The notes: generated by a model not told the origin, from the sequence alone. Counted from the stretch's first letter, positions 25,551 through 35,157 are shown. The stretch is DNA of 64,000 bases from Flavobacterium luteolum (GCF_027111275.1 NZ_CP114286.1:3100001-3164000), one strand, 5' to 3'. Numbers and translations are program-made.

Positions 25551-28097
25551 TTACAGAGAATACTTAAATGTAACTCCGTAAGTTCTTTGATCACCAAGGA
25601 CTCCAGCATATTGACCTGAGTTACCACCTGCAGGCAATAATTGCTCGTAGTAATCTTTATTTAAAAGGTTTCTTCCCCAAATCTGAATAGATAAACCTTG
25701 CGAAGCGCGGAAACCTAAACGAGCATTAAAGATTGCATAACCTTGTACTACTAAATATTTTGAAGCCGAAGGGCTTGAAGAAAATTCAGAACGGGCATAT
25801 CCGTCAGCAGCAAAGAAGATTTTTCCAGCATTACCAAAGAATCTTGCATTGTCTGAAAGTTCACCTCCAAGAGAACCAGCCCATCTTGAAGCACCTGGCA
25901 ACTCAGTTCCAGAAACATCTTTGAAGGCAACTGGCGCTCCAGTTTCTTCTAATGGAAGTGGCGCATTTGTAAATTTCACATATTTACCATCTGTATAAGT
26001 TGCAGCACCATTAATAGTTAAGTGTGAGCTAATGACAAAACTTGCATCCAATTCTGCACCTCTTACACGCACTTTATCTGCATTCGCAAGATAACCACGG
26101 TTTACACCCAATTCAGCTGCTTGAACGTTAGTTTGGAAATCTTTGATATCAGTATTAAAGAACGTTAAGTTGAAAATTGAGTTTTTGAACGGAGAAGTTT
26201 TAACTCCAACCTCATAATGATTTACTTTTTCTGGTTTAACTACCGCAAGTTCTGTCATTGGCTGACCAGCTGCATTTGTTGGAAGTCCAGCTACGTTAAC
26301 CCCAACAGGTTTGTAAGTTTTGGCATAAGTTGCGTAAACATTGATTTTATCAGATGCTTTATAAGTAAGCGTTAAGTTTCCAGAAAAATCTGTATTGTCT
26401 GTATTAGAATCAAATGCTTGATCTGAGTAAACTGATTTTTTCAAAGCCAATAAGGCAGGATCTGTAGTTTGAAGACCTCCGTAAGTTTTACGAGAATAAC
26501 TTGCATCTTTTTTATCAAAATTATATCTCAAACCAGGTAAAATGTGAAATCTCTCTGTAACAGCCCAATCAAGCTGTCCGAATACTGCAGCACTAGAAGC
26601 TCTAATTCTTGCATCGGTTTTAATTCCGTAACCTTCAAAAAGGCCTGGTGTTTTCCATAACGGACTCGTTGTACTTTGAGAGAATCTCCATTGTGCATTA
26701 CCAGATTCTTCTGTACCATCTGTTTGAGAAGTCTGATCGATAAAGAATACTCCACCAACACCACTAATTTTTGATGTCAATTGTCCAGCATAACGAACTT
26801 CTTGTGTAATCTGAGTTTGTCTTGTTGGATTCTGAGATTTAGCTAAAACTTGTAATCCTGTAAAATCTCTATCATTTGATGGATCCCAGTTCCAGAAACG
26901 CCAAGCTGTTGTAGAAGTAAGGGTTCCGCCTCCAATTTTTGTATCAATGTTTAATGAAACTCCTCCTAAATCTTGTCCAGAACGCCAAGGTGTATCGTGG
27001 TCTATTTTACGATCAAAAGCATTTAAACTTGGCAATTGGTAATTTAAATCTTTAATAATAGCATCAAACTGACGGTATGCAGCTCTCTGAGTAGGAGCAA
27101 CACCAGCAACAACCTGCGCATATCCGTCAGGACGCTGTGTTGTAAGATCTCCTGCAAAAGTAATATTTGTATTTTCAGTAGGAGTCCATAATAATTGTCC
27201 TCTAAAACCTTGATTATTCAAAGTGTTTGTTGGTCTTCCAGTAACAATGTTATCGATTAATCCATCGCGTTGTGTTCCAGAGAAAGATAAACGACCAGCA
27301 ACTTTTTTCCCTAATGCTCCTGTGATAGAGGCTTTAGCTTGTAAAAAAGCATAATTACCATAACTCAATTCGAAATCGGCACCAGTTGTAAAACTTGGTT
27401 TGCGAGATGTAATATTGAAAGCTCCAGAAGTTGTGTTTTTTCCAAATAAAGAACCTTGCGGACCACGTAATACCTCAATTTGTTCTACATCGATAAAATC
27501 TAAAGTAGTTGCTGCAGGACGAGCATAATACACACCATCTACATAGAAACCAACTCCAGGATCGATACCGTCATTTGTAAGTCCGAATGGAGAACCTAAG
27601 CTTCTAATGTTGATTCCGGTATTTCTAGGGTTAGAAGAATACAATTGTACAGAAGGAACCAATTCTTTGATACGGTTTACATTAAATGCTCCCGCTGCTT
27701 CAGCTTGTTTTCCTGTTACAACAGAAACGGCAATTGGCACATCTTGTACTTTTTCGATTCTTCTTCTAGAAGAAACAACTACTTCGACAAGTTTGTTTTC
27801 TTCACGTAAAGTAACCAATAGTGGCGAAGCTGGGATAGAAGTAATTTCAAGTTCGGCAGTATTGTAGCCAATATATTGAACTAAAAGTGTAACAGGTAAT
27901 TTTCCTTGTGATTCTATTGCAAATCTTCCTTCAGAATCTGTAATAGCGCTAAAAGTTGTTCCTTTAATTACCACATTGGCTGCTTCTAAAGGAATATTTT
28001 GATCTGTAGTTACAACCCCTTCAATTTTTTGAGCAAATGAGATTGAGAACGTTAAAACGGCAAGTATTGTAAAGATATTTTTTATAGATGTTTTCAT
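25551..28097 (-). CDS. TonB-dependent outer-membrane receptor
   Basis: The 848-residue protein has signal peptide MKTSIKNIFTILAVLTFSIS ending FAQ. A carboxypeptidase-like domain follows (IEGVVTTDQNIPLEAANVVI). The plug runs from about 110 to 235 (KVQDVPIAVSVVTGKQ, then VEQIEVLRGPQGSLFGKNTTSG), and the barrel ends RTYGVTFKYSL with the terminal aromatic strand. This plug and barrel are of the siderophore/vitamin receptor type rather than the SusC type, and no SusD partner is present. An Rrf2 regulator gene and a short Met/Cys-ending ORF lie immediately upstream, hinting at control by sulfur or iron status. Substrate unknown. Confidence 0.9.
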   Translation of the reverse strand: MKTSIKNIFTILAVLTFSISFAQKIEGVVTTDQNIPLEAANVVIKGTTFSAITDSEGRFAIESQGKLPVTLLVQYIGYNTAELEITSIPASPLLVTLREENKLVEVVVSSRRRIEKVQDVPIAVSVVTGKQAEAAGAFNVNRIKELVPSVQLYSSNPRNTGINIRSLGSPFGLTNDGIDPGVGFYVDGVYYARPAATTLDFIDVEQIEVLRGPQGSLFGKNTTSGAFNITSRKPSFTTGADFELSYGNYAFLQAKASITGALGKKVAGRLSFSGTQRDGLIDNIVTGRPTNTLNNQGFRGQLLWTPTENTNITFAGDLTTQRPDGYAQVVAGVAPTQRAAYRQFDAIIKDLNYQLPSLNAFDRKIDHDTPWRSGQDLGGVSLNIDTKIGGGTLTSTTAWRFWNWDPSNDRDFTGLQVLAKSQNPTRQTQITQEVRYAGQLTSKISGVGGVFFIDQTSQTDGTEESGNAQWRFSQSTTSPLWKTPGLFEGYGIKTDARIRASSAAVFGQLDWAVTERFHILPGLRYNFDKKDASYSRKTYGGLQTTDPALLALKKSVYSDQAFDSNTDNTDFSGNLTLTYKASDKINVYATYAKTYKPVGVNVAGLPTNAAGQPMTELAVVKPEKVNHYEVGVKTSPFKNSIFNLTFFNTDIKDFQTNVQAAELGVNRGYLANADKVRVRGAELDASFVISSHLTINGAATYTDGKYVKFTNAPLPLEETGAPVAFKDVSGTELPGASRWAGSLGGELSDNARFFGNAGKIFFAADGYARSEFSSSPSASKYLVVQGYAIFNARLGFRASQGLSIQIWGRNLLNKDYYEQLLPAGGNSGQYAGVLGDQRTYGVTFKYSL

Positions 28098-28145
28098 TTT
28101 TATATTAAGTATATGTGATTAGTAGAATTTAAAATTAAATTTTTT

Positions 28146-28256
28146 TTACCAACACATACACATCATAGATGAAACAGCATTCACGGTTGTGAAATTATAA
28201 TTATGTTTTTTTTGCAAAAGATTTTGTCCACCTGATTTACTAGAATGTACTTTCAT
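28146..28256 (-). CDS. 36-residue leader-like ORF ending MMCMCW, upstream of the TonB receptor
   Basis: The ATG at 28256 gives MKVHSSKSGGQNLLQKKH, then NYNFTTVNAVSS, and ends MMCMCW with a TAA stop at 28148-28146, 48 bases before the receptor start. Five of the last six codons are Met or Cys, and the final one is Trp. It has no signal peptide. The placement, on the same strand directly in front of a receptor gene and behind an Rrf2 gene, suggests a regulatory leader or a small secreted or modified peptide. No terminator hairpin lies between the ORF and the receptor, so control would have to be translational or mRNA-level. Confidence 0.5.
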   Translation of the reverse strand: MKVHSSKSGGQNLLQKKHNYNFTTVNAVSSMMCMCW

Positions 28257-28295
28257 GAGTTAAAATTTTGTAAATGATTAGTTAATTATTTTTGG

Positions 28296-28328
28296 CAAAT
28301 ATATAATTAATTCTATCGATTTACTAGA
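28296..28328 (-). promoter_or_regulatory. Candidate promoter and dyad for the leader ORF and TonB receptor
   Basis: On the minus strand TATATTTG (28303-28296) matches the -7 box, 40 bases before the leader ORF. The -33 zone lacks TTTG. It contains instead TCTATCGATTTACTAGA (28312-28328), with TCTA/TAGA ends and an ATCGAT core, a plausible regulator-binding dyad. The Rrf2 gene next door is the obvious candidate regulator, but this is inference. Confidence 0.4.
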
Positions 28329-28345
28329 CTTTAGAAAATATTTTT

Positions 28346-28759
28346 TTATTTTTTTACCAATGAAGCGATTGTGATGCCTTCCATAGCCTTCAAAGTTTTA
28401 TCTCTAATTAGCATCAAACCGTGACGCAGACTGCATTCAGACTCGGTTTTACAATCAGAACAAGGCTCGTAAAAATTTAAAGAAGCACATGGCAAAAGTG
28501 CAATTGCACCGTCAAATAATCGGTGAATTTCTGCCAGCGTAATGTCATTTTTAGATTTTATCAGATAATATCCACCAAATTTTCCTTGCTTACTGCTCAC
28601 AAAACGTCCTCGTTTTAGATCTAAAAGAATTTGTTCTAAAAACTTTTTAGGAATGTTAGCGCCATCAGCAATTTCTACCGTTCTAGAAATGTGATTTTCG
28701 TCTTGTTCTGCTAAATAAAGTAAGGCCTTAAGGGCGTATTTTGCTTTATGTGATAACAT
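28346..28759 (-). CDS. Rrf2-family transcriptional regulator with a cysteine cluster
   Basis: The 137-residue protein opens MLSHKAKYALKALLYLAEQ and has the Rrf2 winged-helix with ISRTVEIADGANIPKKFLEQIL and KRGRFVSSKQGKFGGYYL. The cysteine loop reads LPCASLNFYEPCSDCKTESEC, suitable for an iron-sulfur cluster as in IscR or NsrR, or for thiol sensing. The close members I know of in Bacteroidota are often linked to sulfur or iron assimilation. It is upstream of and co-directional with the Met/Cys leader ORF and the TonB receptor, which it probably controls. Confidence 0.88.
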   Translation of the reverse strand: MLSHKAKYALKALLYLAEQDENHISRTVEIADGANIPKKFLEQILLDLKRGRFVSSKQGKFGGYYLIKSKNDITLAEIHRLFDGAIALLPCASLNFYEPCSDCKTESECSLRHGLMLIRDKTLKAMEGITIASLVKK

Positions 28760-28852
28760 CTATTAATAAATTGTAAAATGTAAATGTATGATTTTTTAAG
28801 ATTGAAACCTAAACTTGAAACTTGAAACAAAGAAAATTAGAACCAGAATAAA

Positions 28853-29686
28853 TTACCAGCCTCCGCTAGATCCTCCGCCAGAGAAACCTCCACCGCCAAA
28901 TCCGCCGCCGAAACCTCCGCCTCCGCCGAAACCACCACCAGATGATCCTCCGCCGAAACCTCCAAATCCGCCACTGCTTCTTCCAAGATTACTTAAAATA
29001 ATAGCGTCAAGCAGACTAGGGCCACCACCGCCATTGTTGCCAGAATTTCCTCCTCCGCCTCTTTTATTTCGAGATAGTAAGATTAAAACAATTACAACAA
29101 TTACGATAAAAGGTAGAAAAGGAAAGTCTTGCCCTTTTGTTTGTTTGCGTTCGCCTTTAAATTTTCCTTTAAAAACATCAATAATAGCATCAGTTCCTTT
29201 ATCAAGACCGTTGTAAAAACTTCCAGCTTTAAATTCAGGTATGATAATATTTCTAATGATTGTTCCTCCAATTCCTGCCGTTAGACGATCTTCAACGCCA
29301 TATCCGGGATTAATTGCAATCTTTCTTTCGTTTTTAGCTAGTAAGATAATAACGCCATTGTCATCTTGTTTTGTTCCTCCAATTCCCCATGCTTGCCCCC
29401 ATTTTGTAGCTAACTGACTTACGTCTTCTCCCTTTAAACTTTCAATGGTAATCACGACAATTTGAGTTGTAGTCGAGTCTGAATAACGAATTAGTTTCTC
29501 TTCTAATTGCGCTTTTTCAGATGAACTTAAAACATTCGCATAATCGTAAACTGAAGTTTGTTTGCTTGGAACTTTGGGAATCTCAAACTGTGCAAAAATA
29601 GCATTGCTAATAAATAATGCGATAAACAAAAAAGTAAGCTGAAAAATTCTATTAGAATTTGAGAATTTAATTTGGGAATTTTTCAT
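28853..29686 (-). CDS. TPM domain protein, exported, with one membrane helix and a Gly-rich tail
   Basis: The 277-residue protein has a signal peptide (IFQLTFLFIALFISNAIFAQ). The TPM domain (about 35-165) contains VYDYANVLSSSEKAQLEEKL, TQIVVITIESLKG, WGIGGTKQDDNGVIILLAKN and GYGVEDRLTAG. A transmembrane helix (FLPFIVIVVIVLILL) near 188-202 precedes a long Gly/Ser tail (GGFGGGGGFGG repeats). The TPM fold has acid-phosphatase or Psb27-like roles in other groups. Only three bases separate it from the upstream TPM gene, so they are co-transcribed, and LemA lies upstream as in the common LemA-TPM pair. Confidence 0.88.
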   Translation of the reverse strand: MKNSQIKFSNSNRIFQLTFLFIALFISNAIFAQFEIPKVPSKQTSVYDYANVLSSSEKAQLEEKLIRYSDSTTTQIVVITIESLKGEDVSQLATKWGQAWGIGGTKQDDNGVIILLAKNERKIAINPGYGVEDRLTAGIGGTIIRNIIIPEFKAGSFYNGLDKGTDAIIDVFKGKFKGERKQTKGQDFPFLPFIVIVVIVLILLSRNKRGGGGNSGNNGGGGPSLLDAIILSNLGRSSGGFGGFGGGSSGGGFGGGGGFGGGFGGGGFSGGGSSGGW

Positions 29687-29689
29687 TGT

Positions 29690-30127
29690 TTATCCTTTTG
29701 AGATTTCGTTAGATAGTTCATTGACATCATCTTCCTGAGAAGGAAAATATTTTTTGAGCTGTTCTCCGGCATTTAAGATGCCATCAACAATTCCTTGTTT
29801 AAAATTGCCGGCTTTAAAATGGTTTACCATGATGTCTTTAGTGCAATCCCAAAAATCGTTGGATACGACATCATTAATTCCTTTATCGCCGCAAATCACA
29901 AAATTTTTGTCTTCAACTGCAAAATAGAGCAATACACCATTTTTGAGTTTAGTTTCATCCATTCGCAATTCATGAAAAACTTCTAAAGCCCTATCAAAAT
30001 GGACTTTAGAAGTTGTTTTTTCTATATGTACTCTAATTTCGCCAGAAGTATTATTTTCGGCCATGCGAATAGCTTCAACAATTTCGTGTTCTTCTTCTTT
30101 GGTTAAAAAATCTTCTACTTTTGACAT
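29690..30127 (-). CDS. TPM domain protein without signal peptide
   Basis: The 145-residue protein has no leader. It contains FLTKEEEHEIVEAIRMAENN, TSGEIRVHIEKTT, ALEVFHELRMDETKLKNGVLLYFA and FVICGDKGINDV, the TPM fold. The C-terminus is acidic. It lies between LemA upstream and the exported TPM protein three bases downstream, all on the minus strand. It is predicted cytoplasmic, unlike its neighbour. The partnership with LemA is inferred from context. Confidence 0.85.
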   Translation of the reverse strand: MSKVEDFLTKEEEHEIVEAIRMAENNTSGEIRVHIEKTTSKVHFDRALEVFHELRMDETKLKNGVLLYFAVEDKNFVICGDKGINDVVSNDFWDCTKDIMVNHFKAGNFKQGIVDGILNAGEQLKKYFPSQEDDVNELSNEISKG

Positions 30128-30141
30128 GGAAATTATTTTAG

Positions 30142-30159
30142 TCCCGATAGCTATCGGGA
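30142..30159. repeat. Perfect 18-base palindrome TCCCGATAGCTATCGGGA
   Basis: This perfect self-complementary sequence lies between lemA and the TPM gene. I recall it as a high-copy intergenic palindrome in flavobacteria, but only one copy occurs here. It could form a hairpin in the operon mRNA. Confidence 0.7.
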
Positions 30160-30221
30160 TAGATTGTACATTGTATGCTTTTGACTAAATCTTATATTTT
30201 AAGAAGCCTAACAGTCTAACT

Positions 30222-30806
30222 TTAGAATTTTACTTCAACTGGTTTATCAGCTCCAGTAGATGCTTCAAAGTATGGTTTTTCTTTGTATTCGCTCAAGAAC
30301 CATTTGTTAGGAATAGACAAGATGTAACCGTTGTAAACTTGTACAGCTTCGTTAAAACGAGTTCTAGCCGTTAAAATCTGGTTTTCAGTACTTGCCAATT
30401 CGTCTTGCAGTTTCAAGAAGTTTTCATTTGCTTTTAAAGTAGGATATTGTTCAACAGAAACCAATAATCTTGATAATGATGAACTTACTCCGCTTTGAGC
30501 TTGATTGAATGCTGCTAATTGTTCTGGAGTTACGTTGCTAGGATCAATTGTTACCGAAGTAGCTTTTGCACGAGCTTCGATTACTGCTGTTAAAGTTCCT
30601 TTTTCAAAGTCAGCGGCACCTTTTACAGTGTTTACTAAATTCCCGATAAGATCATTACGTCTTTGGTAAGCCGTTTGAACATTTCCCCATTCTTTATTTA
30701 CAGCTTGACTGTGTTGTAAAGCAGTATTTTTAATACCAATCGACCAAAATGCGATAATAGCAATAAGTGCTACAATAATTCCTACAGGGATTAACCACTT
30801 TTTCAT
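30222..30806 (-). CDS. lemA: LemA family protein
   Basis: The 194-residue protein has one N-terminal helix (LIPVGIIVALIAIIAFWSI) followed by the LemA helical bundle: VNKEWGNVQTAYQRRNDLIGNLVNTVKG, then SRLLVSVEQYPTLKANENFLKLQDELASTENQI and YNGYILSIPNKWFLS. LemA proteins are membrane-anchored with the bundle outside. Function is unclear; they pair with TPM proteins in many genomes, as here. Confidence 0.95.
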   Translation of the reverse strand: MKKWLIPVGIIVALIAIIAFWSIGIKNTALQHSQAVNKEWGNVQTAYQRRNDLIGNLVNTVKGAADFEKGTLTAVIEARAKATSVTIDPSNVTPEQLAAFNQAQSGVSSSLSRLLVSVEQYPTLKANENFLKLQDELASTENQILTARTRFNEAVQVYNGYILSIPNKWFLSEYKEKPYFEASTGADKPVEVKF

Positions 30807-30840
30807 ATTTGTTTTGATTTAAGTTTATTTCTATTTTTAA

Positions 30841-31173
30841 TTACAATTCGTTTTTGATGTCGTTCAGTTGCGTTTTTATCGACTCTAATTTACGTATTAT
30901 TTCGAATTTATCTAACGTTTTCTTCTGACCTTCTTTTAAGTGTGTTTTGGCACCTTCGAGCGTAAATCCTCTTTCTTTTACTAAATGATAGATTAATTGA
31001 AGATTGGTAATATCTTCGGGAGTGAACATCCTGTTTCCCTTTGCATTTTTTTTAGGTTTTAGAATGTCAAATTCGCTGTCCCAAAATCGTATCAAAGAGG
31101 CATTGACATTAAAAGCTTTGGCTACTTCGCCAATACTGTAATATCTTTTGTCTTTAGAAAGTTCAATATGCAT
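30841..31173 (-). CDS. MerR-family transcriptional regulator
   Basis: The 110-residue protein starts KRYYSIGEVAKAFNVNASLIRFWDSEFDILKPKKNAKGNR, the MerR winged helix-turn-helix, and ends in a coiled-coil helix (ILDKFEIIRKLESIKTQLND-like). It lacks any effector-binding domain. It lies 34 bases upstream of lemA and 47 bases downstream of the M23 peptidase gene on the same strand, forming a common flavobacterial arrangement. Its target is not visible. Confidence 0.88.
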   Translation of the reverse strand: MHIELSKDKRYYSIGEVAKAFNVNASLIRFWDSEFDILKPKKNAKGNRMFTPEDITNLQLIYHLVKERGFTLEGAKTHLKEGQKKTLDKFEIIRKLESIKTQLNDIKNEL

Positions 31174-31220
31174 GGTTCGTTTTTTTCTATTTTACATCAA
31201 AAATAGTATTTTTTGTACTA

Positions 31221-32198
31221 TTAATCTAATGATTGATTTTCTTGATTTGCCATTTGTGAAATTGCCACATATTCGACAGCCGAAATATTTCCATAATAAA
31301 AATTCAACGGATTCACTACTTTTCCGTCTTTATGCACTTCGTAGTGACAGTGCGGACCTTCAGATCTTCCTGTGCTTCCAACATATCCAATCACATCACC
31401 ACGTTTTACCCTTTGTCCTGGACGACAGTTGTATTTGCTTAAATGGGCATACAGGCTTTCATATCCAAAACCATGCCTGATCACAATATGGTTTCCGTAT
31501 CCTGAAGCTGTGTTGTCAGCTCTTTCTACAACGCCATCTCCTGTTGCGTAAATTGGAGCTCCTGTATTGGCCGTGAAATCCATTCCATTGTGCATTTTTC
31601 TCACTTTCGTGAAAGGGTCAATTCGATACCCAAAACCTGACGCAACACGTTTTAAATTTTCATTTCGAACTGGCTGAATGGCAGGAATGGCTAATAATAA
31701 ATTTTCTTTAGCTCCAGCTAATTTTAAAATTTCATCTAAAGATTTAGACTGAATTGCCAACTGCTTCGATAGTTTGTCCACTCTTTTTGTTGCATTCAAA
31801 ACCAATTGAGAATTGTTATATCCTTCTAGAGCTTTGTATTTGTCAGAACTTCTAAAACCAGCTTTTCGAATCGAATCTGGAATTTCAGCTTTGTTAAAAT
31901 ATACGCGATAAATATTATTGTCACGTTCTTCTAATGCCTCTGCGGCATCATCAATTTCGTCCAGTTTTTTATTTAAAATAGAATACTGAAGCTTTAAATT
32001 TTCAATTTCGCGTGCCTGTAAACGATCTTTTGGAGTTTCGAAATAAGGGGTGTTAATTAAAAGAACAAAAACTAAAAAACCAAACAGTGCCGATGCCAGT
32101 AAAAACAGTAATGCGTAACCTATTTTTATTCTTTTTCTGGTTTTTATTTTTGTATAAGCCAGATTTTCTGGGTCGTAATAATATTTTACTTTCGCCAT
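31221..32198 (-). CDS. M23 family peptidase, membrane-anchored, LytM-like
   Basis: The 325-residue protein has one N-terminal membrane helix (IGYALLFLLASALFGFLVFVL). A coiled-coil (about 55-130) follows, then the M23 domain (about 185-300): MHNGMDFTANTGAPIYATGDG gives the HxxxD zinc ligands and GPHCHYEVHKDG the HxH ligands, with SLYAHLSKY between. The zinc set is complete, so it is predicted active on cell-wall cross-bridges. The minus-strand run M23-MerR-LemA-TPM-TPM starts here. Confidence 0.93.
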   Translation of the reverse strand: MAKVKYYYDPENLAYTKIKTRKRIKIGYALLFLLASALFGFLVFVLLINTPYFETPKDRLQAREIENLKLQYSILNKKLDEIDDAAEALEERDNNIYRVYFNKAEIPDSIRKAGFRSSDKYKALEGYNNSQLVLNATKRVDKLSKQLAIQSKSLDEILKLAGAKENLLLAIPAIQPVRNENLKRVASGFGYRIDPFTKVRKMHNGMDFTANTGAPIYATGDGVVERADNTASGYGNHIVIRHGFGYESLYAHLSKYNCRPGQRVKRGDVIGYVGSTGRSEGPHCHYEVHKDGKVVNPLNFYYGNISAVEYVAISQMANQENQSLD

Positions 32199-32212
32199 AT
32201 TTTAAAATACGC

Positions 32213-32220
32213 TATTTTTG
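32213..32220 (+). promoter_or_regulatory. Candidate -7 box upstream of alaS
   Basis: TATTTTTG followed by CACC matches the TAnnTTTG consensus on the plus strand. It would give alaS a 5' leader of about 240 bases. The leader carries a direct repeat of AAATTGACACATT (32435-32460) but no recognised riboswitch or T-box. Confidence 0.35.
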
Positions 32221-32474
32221 CACCTTGTAAAATAGGTTAGTCGAATAAAACTGCTAATTGTTTCAGTTATTCGATACTTTTTTACCAGGATTAATGATTA
32301 GATATTGGGGCTATTTTATCATTAGATAATGCGCAAAATAGGCAATTTATTGTTTAAAATATAAGTTTTTTAATTTCATTATAAAAAACTTAACGTATCA
32401 TCAAATGAATAAATTAGTTAATCATCTAGTTATCAAATTGACACATTAAATTGACACATTTTTCTAATTTAAAT

Positions 32475-35114
32475 ATGAAATCACAAGACGTACGTAAACA
32501 ATTTTTAGATTTTTTTGAGAGTAAAGGGCATACTATTGTTCCTTCAGCTCCTATTGTTCTTAAAGACGACCCAACCCTAATGTTCAATAACTCGGGGATG
32601 GCCCAGTTTAAAGAATTTTTCTTAGGAAACGGAACTCCAAAAAGTCCAAGAATAGCCGATACACAAAAATGTCTTCGTGTTTCAGGAAAACACAACGATC
32701 TTGAAGAAGTAGGTATTGACACGTACCACCATACAATGTTCGAAATGTTAGGAAACTGGTCTTTTGGTGATTACTTTAAAAAAGAAGCAATCAACTGGGC
32801 TTGGGAACTATTGACAGAAGTGTACAAGATTCCAAAAGAGAATCTTTATGTTTCTGTTTTTGAAGGAAGTAAAGAAGATAACGTTCCGTTTGACCAAGAA
32901 GCTTGGGATATATGGAAGACTTTAATCGACGAAGACCGAATTGTTTTAGGAAATAAAAAAGATAATTTCTGGGAAATGGGAGATCAGGGGCCTTGCGGAC
33001 CTTGTTCTGAAATTCATGTTGACTTACGTTCTGAAGAAGAAAAAGCACTGAAACCAGGAAAAGGAGAAGTTAATGGTGATAACGCTCAGGTTGTTGAAAT
33101 CTGGAATAACGTATTCATGGAATTCAACCGTAAAGCAGATGGTTCTCTAGAAAAACTTCCAGCACAGCACGTAGATACCGGAATGGGATTTGAGCGTTTG
33201 TGTATGGCATTACAAGGAAAAACATCAAATTATGATACTGATGTTTTCATGCCTTTAATTAGAGAAATCGAAACGATTACAGGTGCAAAATATACAACTA
33301 ATGATGTAACAGGCATTAGTGAAGAACAAAATAAAATGAATATCGCGATTCGTGTAGTTGCAGATCACGTTCGTGCTGTAGCTTTTGCTATCGCTGACGG
33401 ACAATTGCCATCTAACACGGGTGCAGGATATGTAATTCGTAGAATTCTACGTCGTGCAATTCGTTACGGATTTACTTTCTTAGGAACAAAAGAGCCGTTT
33501 ATCTATAAATTGGTTGAAACTTTAAGCGAGCAGATGGGAGATTCTTTCCCAGAAATCAGAACGCAGAAAGCACTTTGTTCTAATGTAATTCGTGAAGAAG
33601 AAAACTCATTCTTAAAAACTTTAGATCAGGGATTGATTCTTTTAGATGCTGTAATTGTAAATAACAACGGAGATACTGTTGATGGTAAAAAAGCATTTGA
33701 ATTGTATGATACTTACGGATTCCCAATTGATTTAACAGCCTTGATTCTTTCTGAAAGAGGATTGAAACTGGACGAAGAAGGATTTCAGGAACAATTGCAA
33801 CTGCAAAAAGAAAGATCTCGCGCAGCGTCTAAAGTAACTGCTGGTGACTGGAATGTGCTAGTAGAAGATGATATTCAGGAGTTTGTTGGATATGACAGAT
33901 TATCTCAGCAAGTAAAAATTACAAAATATCGTAGAGTTGAAAGTGCAAAAGATGGTGAAATTTTCCAATTGGTTTTCAATGCTACCCCATTTTATGGAGA
34001 AAGCGGAGGACAAACGGGAGATAAAGGATATCTTGAAGCTCAAAACGGAGATATCATTTATATCATTGATACGAAGAAAGAAAATAACCAAACAATCCAT
34101 TTAACACAATCGTTACCAGAAAATATTACAGCAACTTTTAATGCTGTTGTTGATGCAAACCAGAGAGCTAAAACTTCGTCAAACCACTCGGCTACGCACT
34201 TGTTGCACCAAGCTTTACGTAAGATTTTAGGAACTCATATTGAGCAAAAAGGTTCGATGGTAAGAAATGCTTCATTGCGTTTTGACTTTTCTCACTTCGC
34301 TAAAGTAACTGATGAAGAATTGGTTGAAGTAGAAAATTTCGTAAATGCAAGGATTCGTGAGAGTTTGCCATTGATCGAAAAAAGAGCTATTCCGAAAGAG
34401 CAGGCACTTGAAGATGGCGCTATTGCTTTATTTGGAGAGAAATACGGAGATTTAGTTCGTACCATTAAATTTGGAGACTCTGTTGAATTATGTGGAGGAA
34501 CGCACGTTGCAAATACATCTGATATCTGGCACTTTAAAATTGTTTCAGAAGGTGCAGTTGCAGCTGGAATCAGAAGGATTGAAGCAATTACTAGTGAAGC
34601 AGCAAAAGAATATTTTGAATCGCAAGCGGTTTCTTTAAGTGAAATTAAAGAAGCGCTTAAAAATGCTCAAGATCCAGTAAAATCAATCTTGGCATTACAA
34701 GACGAAAATGCTCAGTTGAAAAAACAATTGGAAGCTTTATTAAAAGATAAAGCTAAAAACATGAAAGCTGATTTGGCAAAAGAATTGCAAGAAATCAATG
34801 GCGTTCAATTTTTAGCAAAACAAGTTGACTTAAATCCAGAAGGAGCTAAAGACTTGGCTTACGAATTAGGTGGTTCTTATAACAACTTATTTGTAGTTTT
34901 CGCTACAGCTCATGAAGGAAAACCAATGTTAACTTGTTACATTTCTAAAGAAATTGTAGCAGCCAAAAACCTAAACGCAGGACAAGTTGTTCGCGAATTA
35001 GGTAAATATATCCAAGGTGGAGGAGGAGGACAGCCTTTCTTCGCAACGGCAGGAGGTAAAAATGTTGATGGAATTGCTGAGGCTTTAGCTAAGGCGGTGG
35101 ATTTTGTGAAGTAA
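32475..35114 (+). CDS. alaS: Alanine-tRNA ligase
   Basis: It charges tRNA-Ala. The start is the ATG at 32475 ([19 protein letters not shown]); a TTG 24 bases earlier is less likely. The 879-residue protein shows the class II core ([33 protein letters not shown]). The editing domain zinc motif is seen in [15 protein letters not shown] and later [11 protein letters not shown]. The C-terminal domain ends [20 protein letters not shown], typical for AlaRS. A terminator follows at 35158. Confidence 0.98.
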   Translation: MKSQDVRKQFLDFFESKGHTIVPSAPIVLKDDPTLMFNNSGMAQFKEFFLGNGTPKSPRIADTQKCLRVSGKHNDLEEVGIDTYHHTMFEMLGNWSFGDYFKKEAINWAWELLTEVYKIPKENLYVSVFEGSKEDNVPFDQEAWDIWKTLIDEDRIVLGNKKDNFWEMGDQGPCGPCSEIHVDLRSEEEKALKPGKGEVNGDNAQVVEIWNNVFMEFNRKADGSLEKLPAQHVDTGMGFERLCMALQGKTSNYDTDVFMPLIREIETITGAKYTTNDVTGISEEQNKMNIAIRVVADHVRAVAFAIADGQLPSNTGAGYVIRRILRRAIRYGFTFLGTKEPFIYKLVETLSEQMGDSFPEIRTQKALCSNVIREEENSFLKTLDQGLILLDAVIVNNNGDTVDGKKAFELYDTYGFPIDLTALILSERGLKLDEEGFQEQLQLQKERSRAASKVTAGDWNVLVEDDIQEFVGYDRLSQQVKITKYRRVESAKDGEIFQLVFNATPFYGESGGQTGDKGYLEAQNGDIIYIIDTKKENNQTIHLTQSLPENITATFNAVVDANQRAKTSSNHSATHLLHQALRKILGTHIEQKGSMVRNASLRFDFSHFAKVTDEELVEVENFVNARIRESLPLIEKRAIPKEQALEDGAIALFGEKYGDLVRTIKFGDSVELCGGTHVANTSDIWHFKIVSEGAVAAGIRRIEAITSEAAKEYFESQAVSLSEIKEALKNAQDPVKSILALQDENAQLKKQLEALLKDKAKNMKADLAKELQEINGVQFLAKQVDLNPEGAKDLAYELGGSYNNLFVVFATAHEGKPMLTCYISKEIVAAKNLNAGQVVRELGKYIQGGGGGQPFFATAGGKNVDGIAEALAKAVDFVK

Positions 35115-35157
35115 TTAAAGATGCTAAGGTTCTAAGAAGCTAAGTTTTTATAAAAGT

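Noticed and set aside
28815..29216. A proline-rich open frame (PPPKPPPPPKPP) on the plus strand
   Set aside because: It is the complement of the Gly-rich tail codons of the TPM protein gene; repeated glycine codons read as proline on the other strand.
32221..32474. A T-box or other riboswitch in the alaS leader
   Set aside because: No T-box consensus or stable terminator/antiterminator pair was seen; only a short AAATTGACACATT direct repeat is present.
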